Positions 15,220 through 23,122 of a stretch of 64,000 bases of DNA are shown piece by piece. Each line of letters opens with the position of its first letter. The first letter of the stretch is position 1. The notes below the pieces were generated by a model that was not told the origin of the DNA, did not search any database, and saw nothing but the letters and a program-made list of their open reading frames with translations. The translations under genes and the position numbers were made by a program. The stretch is from Pelomonas caseinilytica (GTDB taxonomy: Bacteria; Pseudomonadota; Gammaproteobacteria; Burkholderiales; Burkholderiaceae_C), in the NCBI RefSeq assembly GCF_021353235.1, contig NZ_JAJTWT010000009.1, positions 183,912 to 247,911 on the forward strand, written 5' to 3'.

Positions 15220-17757
15220 GAGCCCGCCCAGGCTCCCCAGCGTCGGCGCCCCGGCGTTCGGGCCGCGGGCGGCGGCCAGGGCGGCCCAGGCGGCGCGCAC
15301 GTCCGGGGCGTCGTCGCAGCCGGCCTGCAGGCGGGCCTCCAGCCAGTGCGTGACGCGGTCCAGCGGATGGCCGTCGGGCAGGCGCTCGGGCCGGGCGGCG
15401 CGGGCGGCGTCGAGCCGCTCGCGGGCTTGCGGGCTGGCCTGCAGCACGGCGGTCAGCGCACGGTCGAGGCAGGCCCCCCAGGCCTGGACCTGGCCGATGC
15501 CCTCGACCGCGGCCAGCCGCTCGGCGCTGAGGGCGAGGTCGCCCCGGGCGCGGGCCAGCCGGCCTTCGAGGCGCGCGAGCCGGCTTCCGGGGGCCGCGAG
15601 GCTGGGCGACAAAGGGGCTTCGCGCAGGCGCTGCAGGGCGTCGGCGGCCAGGCCGGGCTGGCCGGCCGCCAGCGCCGCGTCGGCCAGCACGAGCAGGCTG
15701 CGCCCCCGTTGGCCTCCGGGGGGCAGGGCCGCCGTCTCGGCCAGCGCGGCGCGCAGCGGCGCGGACACCGGGCGCCCGGCGCGGGCCTGGGCCAGCAGCA
15801 GCTCGGCGTGGAAGACCGTCAACGACGCCGGCGGCAGGCCGTCGGCGCGGGCGCCGTCCACCAGGGCCTGCCGCGCGGCCACCTCGTCGGCGTGCCGGCC
15901 CTGCAGCTGCAGGGCCTCGGCCCAGGCGTTGGTGGTCTGCAGCGTCAGGTCGTTGCCCGGCCCCAGGCGGGCGCGGAGGTCGGCGAGCAGCGGGCCGACG
16001 CGTGTGTCGATGCCCTCGAACTCGCCGTTCAGGCCCATCATCGTCAGCTCGCTGTGGCGCAGCACCAGCACGGGCAGGGTCAGGCGCGGGTCGGTGCTGG
16101 TCCACATCGGCTCGGTCTGGCGCAGGATGTCCAGCGCCTGCGCGAGCTGGCCCTGGCGCTGCCTGAGCACCGCGAGGTTCTGCAGGTAGTCGGCACGTTC
16201 GTAGTCGTCGCCCGGATGCAGGCGCTCGGTCAGCACGCGCACGCGCTCCAGCGCCCGTTCGGCGTCGGCCAGCCGGTTGCTGTGCATGTAGTCGGCGGCC
16301 AGGATGAACTGCTGCTGGCGCACCTCCTCGCTGTCGGGCCCGAAGCGCAGTGCCAGCGCGGCGGCGATGGGCTCCAGCAGGGCGATGGCCTCGTCGTGGT
16401 TGCCCATGATCTGGTTGACCTGCCCGAGGCTGAGCCGCGCCTCGAGCACCGCGGCGTCGTCCTCGCGATGCTGCCGGCGGGCCGCAGCCAGCCACTGCTC
16501 GCCCAGCGGCAGGGCGTGGTCGAAGCGGTTCAGGGCCATGTAGGTGCGCGACAGCACCCGCAGCAGCTCGACCCGGGTGGCGGCGTCGGCCGTGGCGCGG
16601 TCGTCGAGCTTCTGGCGGCTCTCGTCCAGCAGTTCGAGCACCGAGGGCACGTGGTCGCCGCGCGGCCGGCCACCGGCGGACAGCAGCTCGGTGACGAAGC
16701 GGGCCACGGCGTCGCTGCGCTGGCGCTGGGCGCGCGCCTCGCGCCACTGCCAGCTGCTGGCGGTGATGGCGACGACCAGGGTCAGCGCCAGGGCGCCGCC
16801 CAGGCTGAAGGGCAGGGCGTGCCGGCGCAGCAGCAGCGCCGTGCGGTGGGGCCAACCCTGGCGGCGGCGGGCGGCCACGGGGCGCTGGGCCTGCCAGCGC
16901 CGCAGGTCATCGATGAAGGCATGTACGCCGACGTAGCGTTCGGCCGGCTGCCGGCGCAGGGCCTTGGCGGCGATGGCTTCCAGGTCGCCGAGGGCGCGGC
17001 GGGCGTCGCGCGGCCGGCCCGGCCCGGCGGCGTCCGGCGCCGCCTTGAGCAGGGCCGCCATGCGGTGGGGCGGCTGGTGCAGCACGGCGTGTTCCATGGC
17101 GGCGCGGCCGTCGCCCCGCTGGCCGAACGGCAGGCGCCCGGTCAGCAGCTCGAACAGCATGACCCCGAGGGCGAAGACGTCCACGGCCGTGCCGGTGTCG
17201 TCGTCGCTGACCTGCTCGGGCGCGGCATAGCCGGGCGTCAGGCCGGCGCGGGCCTCGCTGGCGGCTTCGCCCGGCGAGGCGGCCAGGCCGAAGTCGAGCA
17301 GCTTGGGCTCGCCCGCGTCGGTGACCATGACGTTGGCGGGCTTGAGGTCGCGGTGGACGACAAGGCGCGCATGCGCATGCTCGACTGCCTCGGCCACGCG
17401 CAGCAGCAGGCTCACCCGCTCGGCCACGCCCGGGCAGTGGGCGCGCGCATGGTCGGCCAGGGGCAGGCCTTCGACGAGTTCCAGCACCAGGTAGGCATGG
17501 GGCGCCTGCACGCCGGCGTCGAGCAGGGCCGTGATGCCCGCGTGGTTGAGCCGCCCGAGGGCGGCCCGCTCGCGGCGGAAGCGCCGCGCCACCGTGGCGG
17601 TGGTGCCGTCCCCGTGCAGCAGCTTGATCGCGGCGCGGCCTTCGTAGAGGCCATCGACGCGCCGGGCGGACCAGACTTCGCCCAGGCCGCCGCGGCCGAG
17701 CCGGCTCACCAGTTCCCAGGCGCCCAGCCTGAGGCCGGGCCGTGGCTCAGCGCCCAT
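15211..17757 (-). CDS. Hanks-type serine/threonine protein kinase with TPR sensor domain
   Basis: 848 residues. The cytosolic kinase domain (about 12-290) has the glycine loop 'LGRGGLGEVWSA', Lys45, the catalytic 'VVHRDLKPANVMV' (Asp137), the metal-binding DFG at 155-157 and 'GYAAPEQ'. A single membrane helix lies at about 316-335. The remaining 500 residues are Ala/Leu-rich helical repeats of TPR type, presumably periplasmic. All catalytic residues are present, so it should be active. Kinases with this PknB-plus-TPR layout are common in Burkholderiales and Myxobacteria, but the substrates are mostly unknown. No phosphatase or FHA gene is next to it. It converges on the flavoprotein gene with a 9-base overlap. 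Confidence 0.92.
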   Translation of the reverse strand: MGAEPRPGLRLGAWELVSRLGRGGLGEVWSARRVDGLYEGRAAIKLLHGDGTTATVARRFRRERAALGRLNHAGITALLDAGVQAPHAYLVLELVEGLPLADHARAHCPGVAERVSLLLRVAEAVEHAHARLVVHRDLKPANVMVTDAGEPKLLDFGLAASPGEAASEARAGLTPGYAAPEQVSDDDTGTAVDVFALGVMLFELLTGRLPFGQRGDGRAAMEHAVLHQPPHRMAALLKAAPDAAGPGRPRDARRALGDLEAIAAKALRRQPAERYVGVHAFIDDLRRWQAQRPVAARRRQGWPHRTALLLRRHALPFSLGGALALTLVVAITASSWQWREARAQRQRSDAVARFVTELLSAGGRPRGDHVPSVLELLDESRQKLDDRATADAATRVELLRVLSRTYMALNRFDHALPLGEQWLAAARRQHREDDAAVLEARLSLGQVNQIMGNHDEAIALLEPIAAALALRFGPDSEEVRQQQFILAADYMHSNRLADAERALERVRVLTERLHPGDDYERADYLQNLAVLRQRQGQLAQALDILRQTEPMWTSTDPRLTLPVLVLRHSELTMMGLNGEFEGIDTRVGPLLADLRARLGPGNDLTLQTTNAWAEALQLQGRHADEVAARQALVDGARADGLPPASLTVFHAELLLAQARAGRPVSAPLRAALAETAALPPGGQRGRSLLVLADAALAAGQPGLAADALQRLREAPLSPSLAAPGSRLARLEGRLARARGDLALSAERLAAVEGIGQVQAWGACLDRALTAVLQASPQARERLDAARAARPERLPDGHPLDRVTHWLEARLQAGCDDAPDVRAAWAALAAARGPNAGAPTLGSLGGLLP

Positions 17758-17778
17758 CGCGCGAGCGCCGGCCTCTCC

Positions 17779-18213
17779 TCACCACGAGCCGGTGTTCGGC
17801 ATCGAAGCCCAGGGCTCGGCGGGGGCGAGGGCGGCGCCGGCCTGCAGCAGTTCGATCGAGATGCCGTCGGGCGAGCGCACGAAGGCCATGCGGCCGTCGC
17901 GCGGCGGGCGGTTGATGGTCACGCCGTGGTCCATCAGCTTGCGGCAGGCGGCGTAGATGTCGTCCACCGCGTAGGCGAGGTGGCCGAAGTTGCGCCCGCC
18001 GGTGTAGACCTCGCCCTGGCCGTTGGCGTCGGGCCAGTTGAAGGTCAGCTCGACCTGGGCGTCCTCGTCGCCGGGGGCGGCGAGGTAGACGAGGGTGAAG
18101 CGGCCGGCCTCGTGTTCCGAGCGCTTGACCTCGCGCAGGCCGAGGGCGTCGCGGTAGAAGCGCAGCGAGGCGTCGAGGTCGGCGACGCGGACCATGGTGT
18201 GCAGGTATTTCAT
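17779..18213 (-). CDS. gloA: lactoylglutathione lyase (glyoxalase I)
   Basis: 144 residues, a single VOC-fold enzyme: '[23 protein letters not shown]', 'VELTFNW', '[18 protein letters not shown]' and '[13 protein letters not shown]' contain the His/Glu metal ligands and substrate residues of GloA. It converts the methylglyoxal-glutathione hemithioacetal to S-lactoylglutathione in the cytosol. The protein is about 10 residues longer at the C-terminus than E. coli GloA. It is 21 bases upstream of the kinase gene in the same direction, with no clear functional link. Confidence 0.94.
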   Translation of the reverse strand: MKYLHTMVRVADLDASLRFYRDALGLREVKRSEHEAGRFTLVYLAAPGDEDAQVELTFNWPDANGQGEVYTGGRNFGHLAYAVDDIYAACRKLMDHGVTINRPPRDGRMAFVRSPDGISIELLQAGAALAPAEPWASMPNTGSW

Positions 18214-18219
18214 GGGCCG

Positions 18220-18225
18220 ATTCTC
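18220..18225 (-). promoter_or_regulatory. -10-like hexamer 6 bases before gloA
   Basis: On the reverse strand GAGAAT ends exactly 6 bases before the gloA ATG. No Shine-Dalgarno sequence separates them, so the transcript would begin at or next to the start codon (leaderless). No good -35 was found. Confidence 0.4.
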
Positions 18226-18256
18226 CCGCCGCGGCCGTGCCGATGCTGGGCCCGCC

Positions 18257-18682
18257 TCAAAGACCCGTGGCCCCCGGGGCCGGGCCGGAAGCCGCTCCCG
18301 GGAGGTTCAAGCGGCGCCACGGCTGCGCCTCATGCACCCAGGCCGGGCACTTGCCATCGCCTTCGCCGGTGAAGCCGCCGGAGGGCGCGCAGATGAGGCG
18401 GGCCTCGGCGTCGTAGAGCCGGTTCCAGTGGTCGCAACAGGGGCCGTAGATGAGGTAGGCCCGGCGGCCTTCGGGGGTCGTCATGGAGACCATCCCCGAC
18501 ACGGGCGGCAAGGTGCCGGCCTCGAAGCGGCGGATCTGCTCGCGCACGGCGGGGTCTCCCTCCGGCCGAGGGGGCTCGGCCACGTTCTGCTCAAGGGCGC
18601 GGGCGACGGCAACGGCCGCGAGCGCCAGCATCGCCACGGCGATGGCCTTGGCATACCGGGGGAATGGTGACAGTCCTGGCAT
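18257..18682 (-). CDS. exported protein of unknown function with conserved GPCCD...CAPSGGFTG motif
   Basis: 141 residues. An N-terminal hydrophobic segment ('[18 protein letters not shown]') is a signal anchor or signal peptide. The body carries '[16 protein letters not shown]', '[18 protein letters not shown]' and four cysteines. This pattern resembles small secreted proteins of the DUF6970 kind, whose role is unknown. Two adjacent Cys and one each in the CAPSGG and GKCP stretches could form disulfides. CATACT ends 7 bases before the ATG on the same strand, again with no ribosome-binding site. The 155-base gap upstream (18683-18837) holds no gene; it contains a GC-rich inverted repeat near 18780-18806. 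Confidence 0.6.
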   Translation of the reverse strand: MPGLSPFPRYAKAIAVAMLALAAVAVARALEQNVAEPPRPEGDPAVREQIRRFEAGTLPPVSGMVSMTTPEGRRAYLIYGPCCDHWNRLYDAEARLICAPSGGFTGEGDGKCPAWVHEAQPWRRLNLPGAASGPAPGATGL

Positions 18683-18837
18683 GGACCGGAGTATGCGTCT
18701 TCAGGTCATCGCCAGGCTTTCGGCATGCGCCCTCATCGCCTTCGTCGAAGGCCTGGGCCGAGGCGTTGTGGTGCGTCAGCCGGCCGCCGGCGGTCGCCGG
18801 CCGGAACCGGACACGTCCAACCCGCCCGCCGTGCCGC

Positions 18838-21096
18838 TCAGTAGTCCAGCCATTCGAGGGGCGCCACGAGGGCGCCGCCGCGGATGCGTTCCAGCGTGCC
18901 GGTGATCACGTCGATGTTGTTGTCGAAGCTGCCGTGGCTGGCGGGGATCTGGTCGCCCGTCTTGGTGGTGCGGACCTTGGGGCGGGTGACGCGGTTGAAC
19001 AATTCGCCACCCGGCCAGAGATCGATCCAGGCCGCCACGTCGGCGTTGGGCGGCCCGGCCCATTGGTCGTCCAGCCAGGCCGTCTCGGGCGGCACGAGGG
19101 CGCGCTCCATGCCCAGCAGCGGCTGCTTGCGCACGTCGTCCAGCGCGCGCGAGACGAGGTAGAGCAGCGACTTGCCGTAGATGTCGCGCTCGGCACTGGG
19201 CAGGCCGTCGGCTCGTTCGTTGGCGTCGCTGAGCACGTGCAGGCGCAGCGTCTTGAGCGACAGCACGCCGGCCCGCTCGGCCGCGCCGTAGTGCTGCACG
19301 GCGAAGGCGCTCGAGCAGGCGGCGGCGTAGAGCTCGCAACTGGCCACGGGCACGAGGTCGGCACCGGCCAGCCGGCCCAGCAGATGGCCGAGCAGGATGG
19401 AGCCCGCCGAGTGGCCGACGAGATGGACCTCCAGCGTCCGGCCGCGCTGGGCCAGGCTGGCGCGCAGTTCGCGCAGCATGCGGGCGGCCAGGTCCAGGAC
19501 GTGGTCGGGCGTCGCGCCGCCGGCGGCGTTCTCGCGCATCTCGCTCCAGATGCCGCGGGCGAACTGCCGGCCCACGGCTTCGAGGGCGCGGTCCTTGGCC
19601 TCGGCGGCGGCCTCGCGGAGGCGGTCCAGCCAGCCGGCGGTGCGGTCGACGTCGGCCACGATGCGGTGCTTGAGGTCTTCGAGCATGTCCTTCAGGGTCT
19701 CGCCCGGTCCCGTCTTCCAGGTGAGGAAGAGGGGGTAGATGCCGTTGGCGAGGAAATAGGGCGCCAGCACGCGGATGCGCTGGATGGATTCGAGCTCGGA
19801 GTTCAGGCCGCCGTGCGCGTAGATGGCCAGCTTGACGGTCTTGTCCCGGCCGGCCTTGAACCAGTCCAGCGGCCGTTCGACGACGATCTCGCGGGCCAGG
19901 CCCTCGCGGTCGCCGCGGGCACGGGTGAAGTCGGTGGACATGAGCTGGCCGTCGTTGCCGGAGACCAGGGTGTGGGTGTAGGCCTCGTCCGTGCGAAGGG
20001 GCTGGTAGGGCGGGTGGGCGAAGGCGTGGTTGAAGGGCCAGGGGTCGTCGCGGGGGTTGTCGCCCACGCACAGGGTGGGCGCGACGTCCGCGAGGCCCCG
20101 GCCGGCAGCCACGCGAAAGCCGCTGGCCGCGCGGGACGCGGGCGCGGCCTTGCCGCCCTTGGCCCCGGCGCCGCGCGGCTGGCGGCCCTGGAGGTCGGAG
20201 AGGTCCTGCGGCACGCCCAGGGCGACGGCCCAGGCGTCGGTGCCGTTGGTGACCCAGTCCTCGTAGCTCAGCACCGCGAAGCCGCTCGCGCCCCAGCCGG
20301 TCCCCCAGCTGTTCTGCACGACGAAGCCGCGCTCGTTGAAGCCGACGAGCGCGAAGGCGTGGCCGCCGTTCTGCTTGGGGTCGCGCAGCGGTCCGATGCG
20401 GGGCAGCTGGTCGTGCCGGCCGGGCAGGGCGGAGGCGTCCAGCGTCCAGCCGTCGTGGACGGTGGCCGACACGTAGACGGCGCCGATCTCGTAGATGGCC
20501 GACTGCATGTCGACGACGCTCTTGCGGTCGACGCGGTAGTAGACGCCCAGCGGCCGGCGGGTGGCGTCCTCGTCCCAGCCGGGCTCGGGCCGCGCGAACA
20601 CGCCCTGGCCCGCCTCGTCGAGCGGGTAGGGCCAGAGCCGCGAGGAGCACACGCCGTGCTTGTGCCAGCCCTTGAGGGCGCCGCGGCAGGAGGAGCCTTC
20701 GTAGTCCTGGCCGGGCCATTCGTCGTAGAGCCGGGCCAGCTCGTAGAACATGCGCGGGCTGACGAGCTCGGGCGGCTTGGCGCGCGGCGCTTCGAGATGG
20801 CGCAGCCAGTGCAGGTAGTTGGTGACGCAGGCCAGGCCGAAGCCGGTGCAGGCGCCCTCGTTGCCCTGGTTGAGGATGCGGCCGGCCTTGACGTAGGCGG
20901 GCAGCAGCTTCTTCAGGTCGGCGTCCAGCGGCCAGCGCGGCGGCAGGGAGCGCAGGGGCGAGCGGTAGACGAGGTCGCGCAGGTCCAGGCGGTCGGGGCG
21001 GGCGTCGAGGCAGGGCAGTGGCGTGGCGCCGGCGCTCGCCTTGGCGGTCCTGCGGGGGGCGGCCTTCGCGGCTGGCTTGGGGGTGGTCTTGGCCAT
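18838..21096 (-). CDS. papain-like (C1) protease fused to an alpha/beta-hydrolase
   Basis: 752 residues with two apparent enzymes. Residues about 25-300 form a C1A peptidase: 'LDLRDLVYRSP', oxyanion Gln77 and nucleophile Cys83 in 'LNQGNEGACTGFG', His246 in 'NGGHAFALVGFN' and Asn262 in 'VVQNSWGTGWG'. After a basic Ala/Gly linker (305-335), residues about 345-752 contain 'LAIYAHGGLNSE', the nucleophile elbow 'VHLVGHSAGSILLG' (Ser563) and a possible catalytic His721 ('ASHGSFDNN'), as in a serine esterase/lipase. The N-terminus is Lys/Ala/Pro-rich with no signal peptide. The ATG has a good ribosome-binding site (GGAGAG). Its biological role is unknown. Confidence 0.8.
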   Translation of the reverse strand: MAKTTPKPAAKAAPRRTAKASAGATPLPCLDARPDRLDLRDLVYRSPLRSLPPRWPLDADLKKLLPAYVKAGRILNQGNEGACTGFGLACVTNYLHWLRHLEAPRAKPPELVSPRMFYELARLYDEWPGQDYEGSSCRGALKGWHKHGVCSSRLWPYPLDEAGQGVFARPEPGWDEDATRRPLGVYYRVDRKSVVDMQSAIYEIGAVYVSATVHDGWTLDASALPGRHDQLPRIGPLRDPKQNGGHAFALVGFNERGFVVQNSWGTGWGASGFAVLSYEDWVTNGTDAWAVALGVPQDLSDLQGRQPRGAGAKGGKAAPASRAASGFRVAAGRGLADVAPTLCVGDNPRDDPWPFNHAFAHPPYQPLRTDEAYTHTLVSGNDGQLMSTDFTRARGDREGLAREIVVERPLDWFKAGRDKTVKLAIYAHGGLNSELESIQRIRVLAPYFLANGIYPLFLTWKTGPGETLKDMLEDLKHRIVADVDRTAGWLDRLREAAAEAKDRALEAVGRQFARGIWSEMRENAAGGATPDHVLDLAARMLRELRASLAQRGRTLEVHLVGHSAGSILLGHLLGRLAGADLVPVASCELYAAACSSAFAVQHYGAAERAGVLSLKTLRLHVLSDANERADGLPSAERDIYGKSLLYLVSRALDDVRKQPLLGMERALVPPETAWLDDQWAGPPNADVAAWIDLWPGGELFNRVTRPKVRTTKTGDQIPASHGSFDNNIDVITGTLERIRGGALVAPLEWLDY

Positions 21097-21210
21097 GGCG
21101 CTCTCCTGGGATAACGGCGCATCATGGCGGGCACTAACCGGCCGAACAAGCGAGCCCCGACCGGGCGAATCCTCATCTTGAAGGACGCCGCCCCATCGAA
21201 TCGGGTGGGC

Positions 21211-21699
21211 TCAGGCCTTCACGCGCGCCCAGCGCTCGTGGTCGCGCCAGCGGCCGGCGATCTTGAGGTAGCGGGGCGAGTAGCCCTCGAGCTGGAAGCC
21301 GCAGCGCCTGGCCAGGGCGATGGAGGCGGTGTTGGCGGGCTGGATGTTGGCTTCGACGCGGTGCAGGCCGAGGTGGCGGAAGGCATGCCGCACGACGGCC
21401 TCCAGGCCCTGGGTCATCAGCCCGCAGCCCTCGAAGCCGCGGAAGGCGAAGTAGCCGAGATAGCCGCTGCGCAGGGCGCCCATGACGATGTGGGTCAGGT
21501 TGATGGCGCCGGCGAGTTCGCCCTGCAGCTCGACGACGAAGCCGTGGTGGGCCACGCCGTCGAAGCGGGCCAGGTAGCGCGCGAAGGCCTCGGCGTCGCA
21601 GGGCGGCTGCACCCACGGTCGGTGGAGTCGGCGGCTGGCGCGCGCGGCGGCGGTGAAGGCCGCCTCGTCTGCGGCAGTGACGGCGCGGATGAGCGGCAT
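21211..21699 (-). CDS. GNAT N-acetyltransferase, RimJ/RimL type
   Basis: 162 residues. The order of motifs ('LIRAVTAADEAAFTAAARASRRLH', 'GFVVELQGELAGAINLTHIV', 'LGYFAFRGFEGCGLMTQGLEAVV', 'HRVEANIQPANTASIALARRCGF', and the final 'YLKIAGRWRDHERWA') is that of RimJ/RimL/SpeG-like acetyltransferases. These acetylate protein N-termini or small amines using acetyl-CoA; the substrate here is unknown. An in-frame start 81 bases upstream would add a non-family N-terminus and run into the hairpin repeat at 21757, so ATG 21699 is preferred. Confidence 0.85.
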   Translation of the reverse strand: MPLIRAVTAADEAAFTAAARASRRLHRPWVQPPCDAEAFARYLARFDGVAHHGFVVELQGELAGAINLTHIVMGALRSGYLGYFAFRGFEGCGLMTQGLEAVVRHAFRHLGLHRVEANIQPANTASIALARRCGFQLEGYSPRYLKIAGRWRDHERWARVKA

Positions 21700-21756
21700 C
21701 TCAGTTGTCCATTCCGTGTTCGCGGTGACCGGGGCTCGTGAAACGAATGCGGAAAT

Positions 21757-21830
21757 GCAACCACAGAGGCACAGAGCCACAGAGAGGAGAGCTCTGTGTT
21801 TCCTCTGTGCCTCCGTGCCTCTGTGGTTGC
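21757..21830. repeat. ACCACAGAG-type inverted repeat (hairpin element)
   Basis: A long imperfect inverted repeat: the left arm GCAACCACAGAGGCACAGAG (21757-21776) pairs with a right arm ending CTCTGTGGTTGC (to 21830), with shorter CACAGAG units between. Repeats built from this word occur as short mobile-looking elements in many unrelated bacterial genomes. Its A/T-richer composition contrasts with its surroundings. It sits between the acetyltransferase and nnrU genes, both on the minus strand, and could fold in their transcript. Confidence 0.7.
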
Positions 21831-21845
21831 CTTTGAGGTTTCAGT

Positions 21846-22418
21846 TCAGCGCCCTAGCGGCGCGATGCCCAGCCACGCAGCGTGTGCCCAGAAAGCGAAG
21901 AACGCCCAGAGCGCGAGCCCGGCCACCACGGTGGCCGCCGTGCCGGCGGCGGTGGGCGGCGGCAGCACCGGCGCCGGCCGGCGGCGCGCGGCGCGGAAGA
22001 CGAGGATGGACCAGACCAGGAAGCTGCCGAACAGCATCACGTCGGCCAGCGTGTTGTTGGCGATGAGGTGGGCGAAGGCCCAGACCTTGACCGACAGCGT
22101 CATGGGGTGCTGGAGCCTGGCCTTGATGTGGTTGCGCGGCACGTAGGCCGCCGCCATCAGGATCATGGCCACGACCATCAGCGCCGCCGCCGCGTGGTTC
22201 ATGCCCGGGATGCGCGGCCACAGCGCGACGGGCGTCAGCCGGGCGCGCGAGAAGCCCCACAGGATGAGCCCGAAGCCGACGAGGGAGACGACGGTGTAGA
22301 GGCCTTTCCAGCCCTGCTCGCCGAGGCGGGCGATCTGCGCCTGGCGCCATCGCGGTGCGACGGCGCGGGTCATGTGAATGCCGAGGAAGAGGGCGAGGCC
22401 CAGGGCCAACCAGGTCAT
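21846..22418 (-). CDS. nnrU: NnrU family membrane protein
   Basis: 190 residues, five or six hydrophobic helices. Family features are 'LALGLALFLGIHMTRAVAPRWR', 'GWKGLYTVVSLVGFGLILWGF', and the central 'HIKARLQHPMTLSVKVWAFAHLIANNTLADVMLFGSFLVWSI'. NnrU was first named near nitrite/nitric oxide reductase genes, and the central motif resembles the isoprenoid/methyltransferase NnrU-DhbF fold, but its reaction is not established. No denitrification gene is visible in this window. A GGAGA precedes the ATG. Confidence 0.88.
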   Translation of the reverse strand: MTWLALGLALFLGIHMTRAVAPRWRQAQIARLGEQGWKGLYTVVSLVGFGLILWGFSRARLTPVALWPRIPGMNHAAAALMVVAMILMAAAYVPRNHIKARLQHPMTLSVKVWAFAHLIANNTLADVMLFGSFLVWSILVFRAARRRPAPVLPPPTAAGTAATVVAGLALWAFFAFWAHAAWLGIAPLGR

Positions 22419-22459
22419 CGAAAGTCTCCTATGCAGTAATCCGTTGCATCACCAACCGC

Positions 22460-22493
22460 GGGCCGAGCGCCCGGCCGCTCCCAAGCCGTCCCC
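22460..22493 (-). repeat. dispersed GC-rich repeat, copy upstream of nnrU
   Basis: Read on the reverse strand, this matches the 12758-12784 element almost base for base (CGGCTTGGG-x-CGGCC-x-GGCGCTCGGCCC). It lies between nnrU and the Lrp-type regulator. It is the third clear copy of this family in the window; a 14-base fragment of the core also occurs at 49597-49610. Confidence 0.55.
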
Positions 22494-22536
22494 TGGAGGG
22501 ACCGGCCAAGGTACGCCTTGGATGAGGGCTTCAATT

Positions 22537-23001
22537 TCAGGTCTGTCTATCGACGCGCAAGGCCAGCACGACCGAGCTGTTGGTGCGCAGCACGCCCTCG
22601 ATCTCGCCGATCTCGTCGAGCAGGGCGTCGAGCCGGGCCGTAGTGTCGGCCCGCAGCAGTGCCATGTAGTCGAATTCACCGCTGACGCTGGCGAGCTGGC
22701 GCAGCTCGGGCAGTTCTGATAGGCGCTTGACGACCTCGCGCCCGGCCTTGGGGCTGACCGTGATGCCGACGAAGGCCTGCACGCTGCGGCCGGCTTCGTC
22801 GCCGCCCAGGCGCGCCGTGTAGCCCACGACGCGCCCGCTGGCCTCCAGCCGCGCCAGCCGCGCGACGACGGTGGTGCGCGCCACGCCCAGCTTGCGCGCC
22901 AGGGTGGCCGTGCTCTCGCGGGCATTCGCCTGGAGCAGCAGGATCAGCCGACGGTCCAGGTCGTCGAGCGCTGCCTTGGTGTTTACCCCAGTTTGATTCA
23001 T
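22537..23001 (-). CDS. Lrp/AsnC family transcriptional regulator
   Basis: 154 residues. The N-terminal winged helix is 'LDDLDRRLILLLQANARESTATLARKLGVARTTVVARLARLEASG', and the C-terminal RAM/ligand domain includes 'VGITVSPKAGREVVKRL' and 'VSGEFDYMALLRADTTARLDALLDEIGEIEGVLRTNSSVVLA'. These regulators bind amino acids and form octamers. It is divergent from the lysine-degradation pair, and the 121-base gap holds an inverted repeat. Control of those genes by lysine or a product is a reasonable inference. GATGAT ends 8 bases before its ATG. Confidence 0.92.
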   Translation of the reverse strand: MNQTGVNTKAALDDLDRRLILLLQANARESTATLARKLGVARTTVVARLARLEASGRVVGYTARLGGDEAGRSVQAFVGITVSPKAGREVVKRLSELPELRQLASVSGEFDYMALLRADTTARLDALLDEIGEIEGVLRTNSSVVLALRVDRQT

Positions 23002-23016
23002 ATCGACAAATCATCG

Positions 23017-23050
23017 CGACGAATCGGCGGATTGGCAATCCGTTTCGTCG
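23017..23050. promoter_or_regulatory. inverted repeat, probable Lrp-type operator
   Basis: CGACGAA...CGGATTG (23017-23034) faces CAATCCGTTTCGTCG (23036-23050), an interrupted palindrome between the divergent regulator and lysine genes. More TTCGTC half-sites follow at about 23064. Its size and position fit an Lrp-family operator that could serve both promoters. Confidence 0.5.
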
Positions 23051-23122
23051 GAAGTGTGCTTTCTTTCGTCAGCAGCTCTTTCTAGAGTGCGCGCAGTTCA
23101 ACGCAACCCCACGGAGCCCCTC

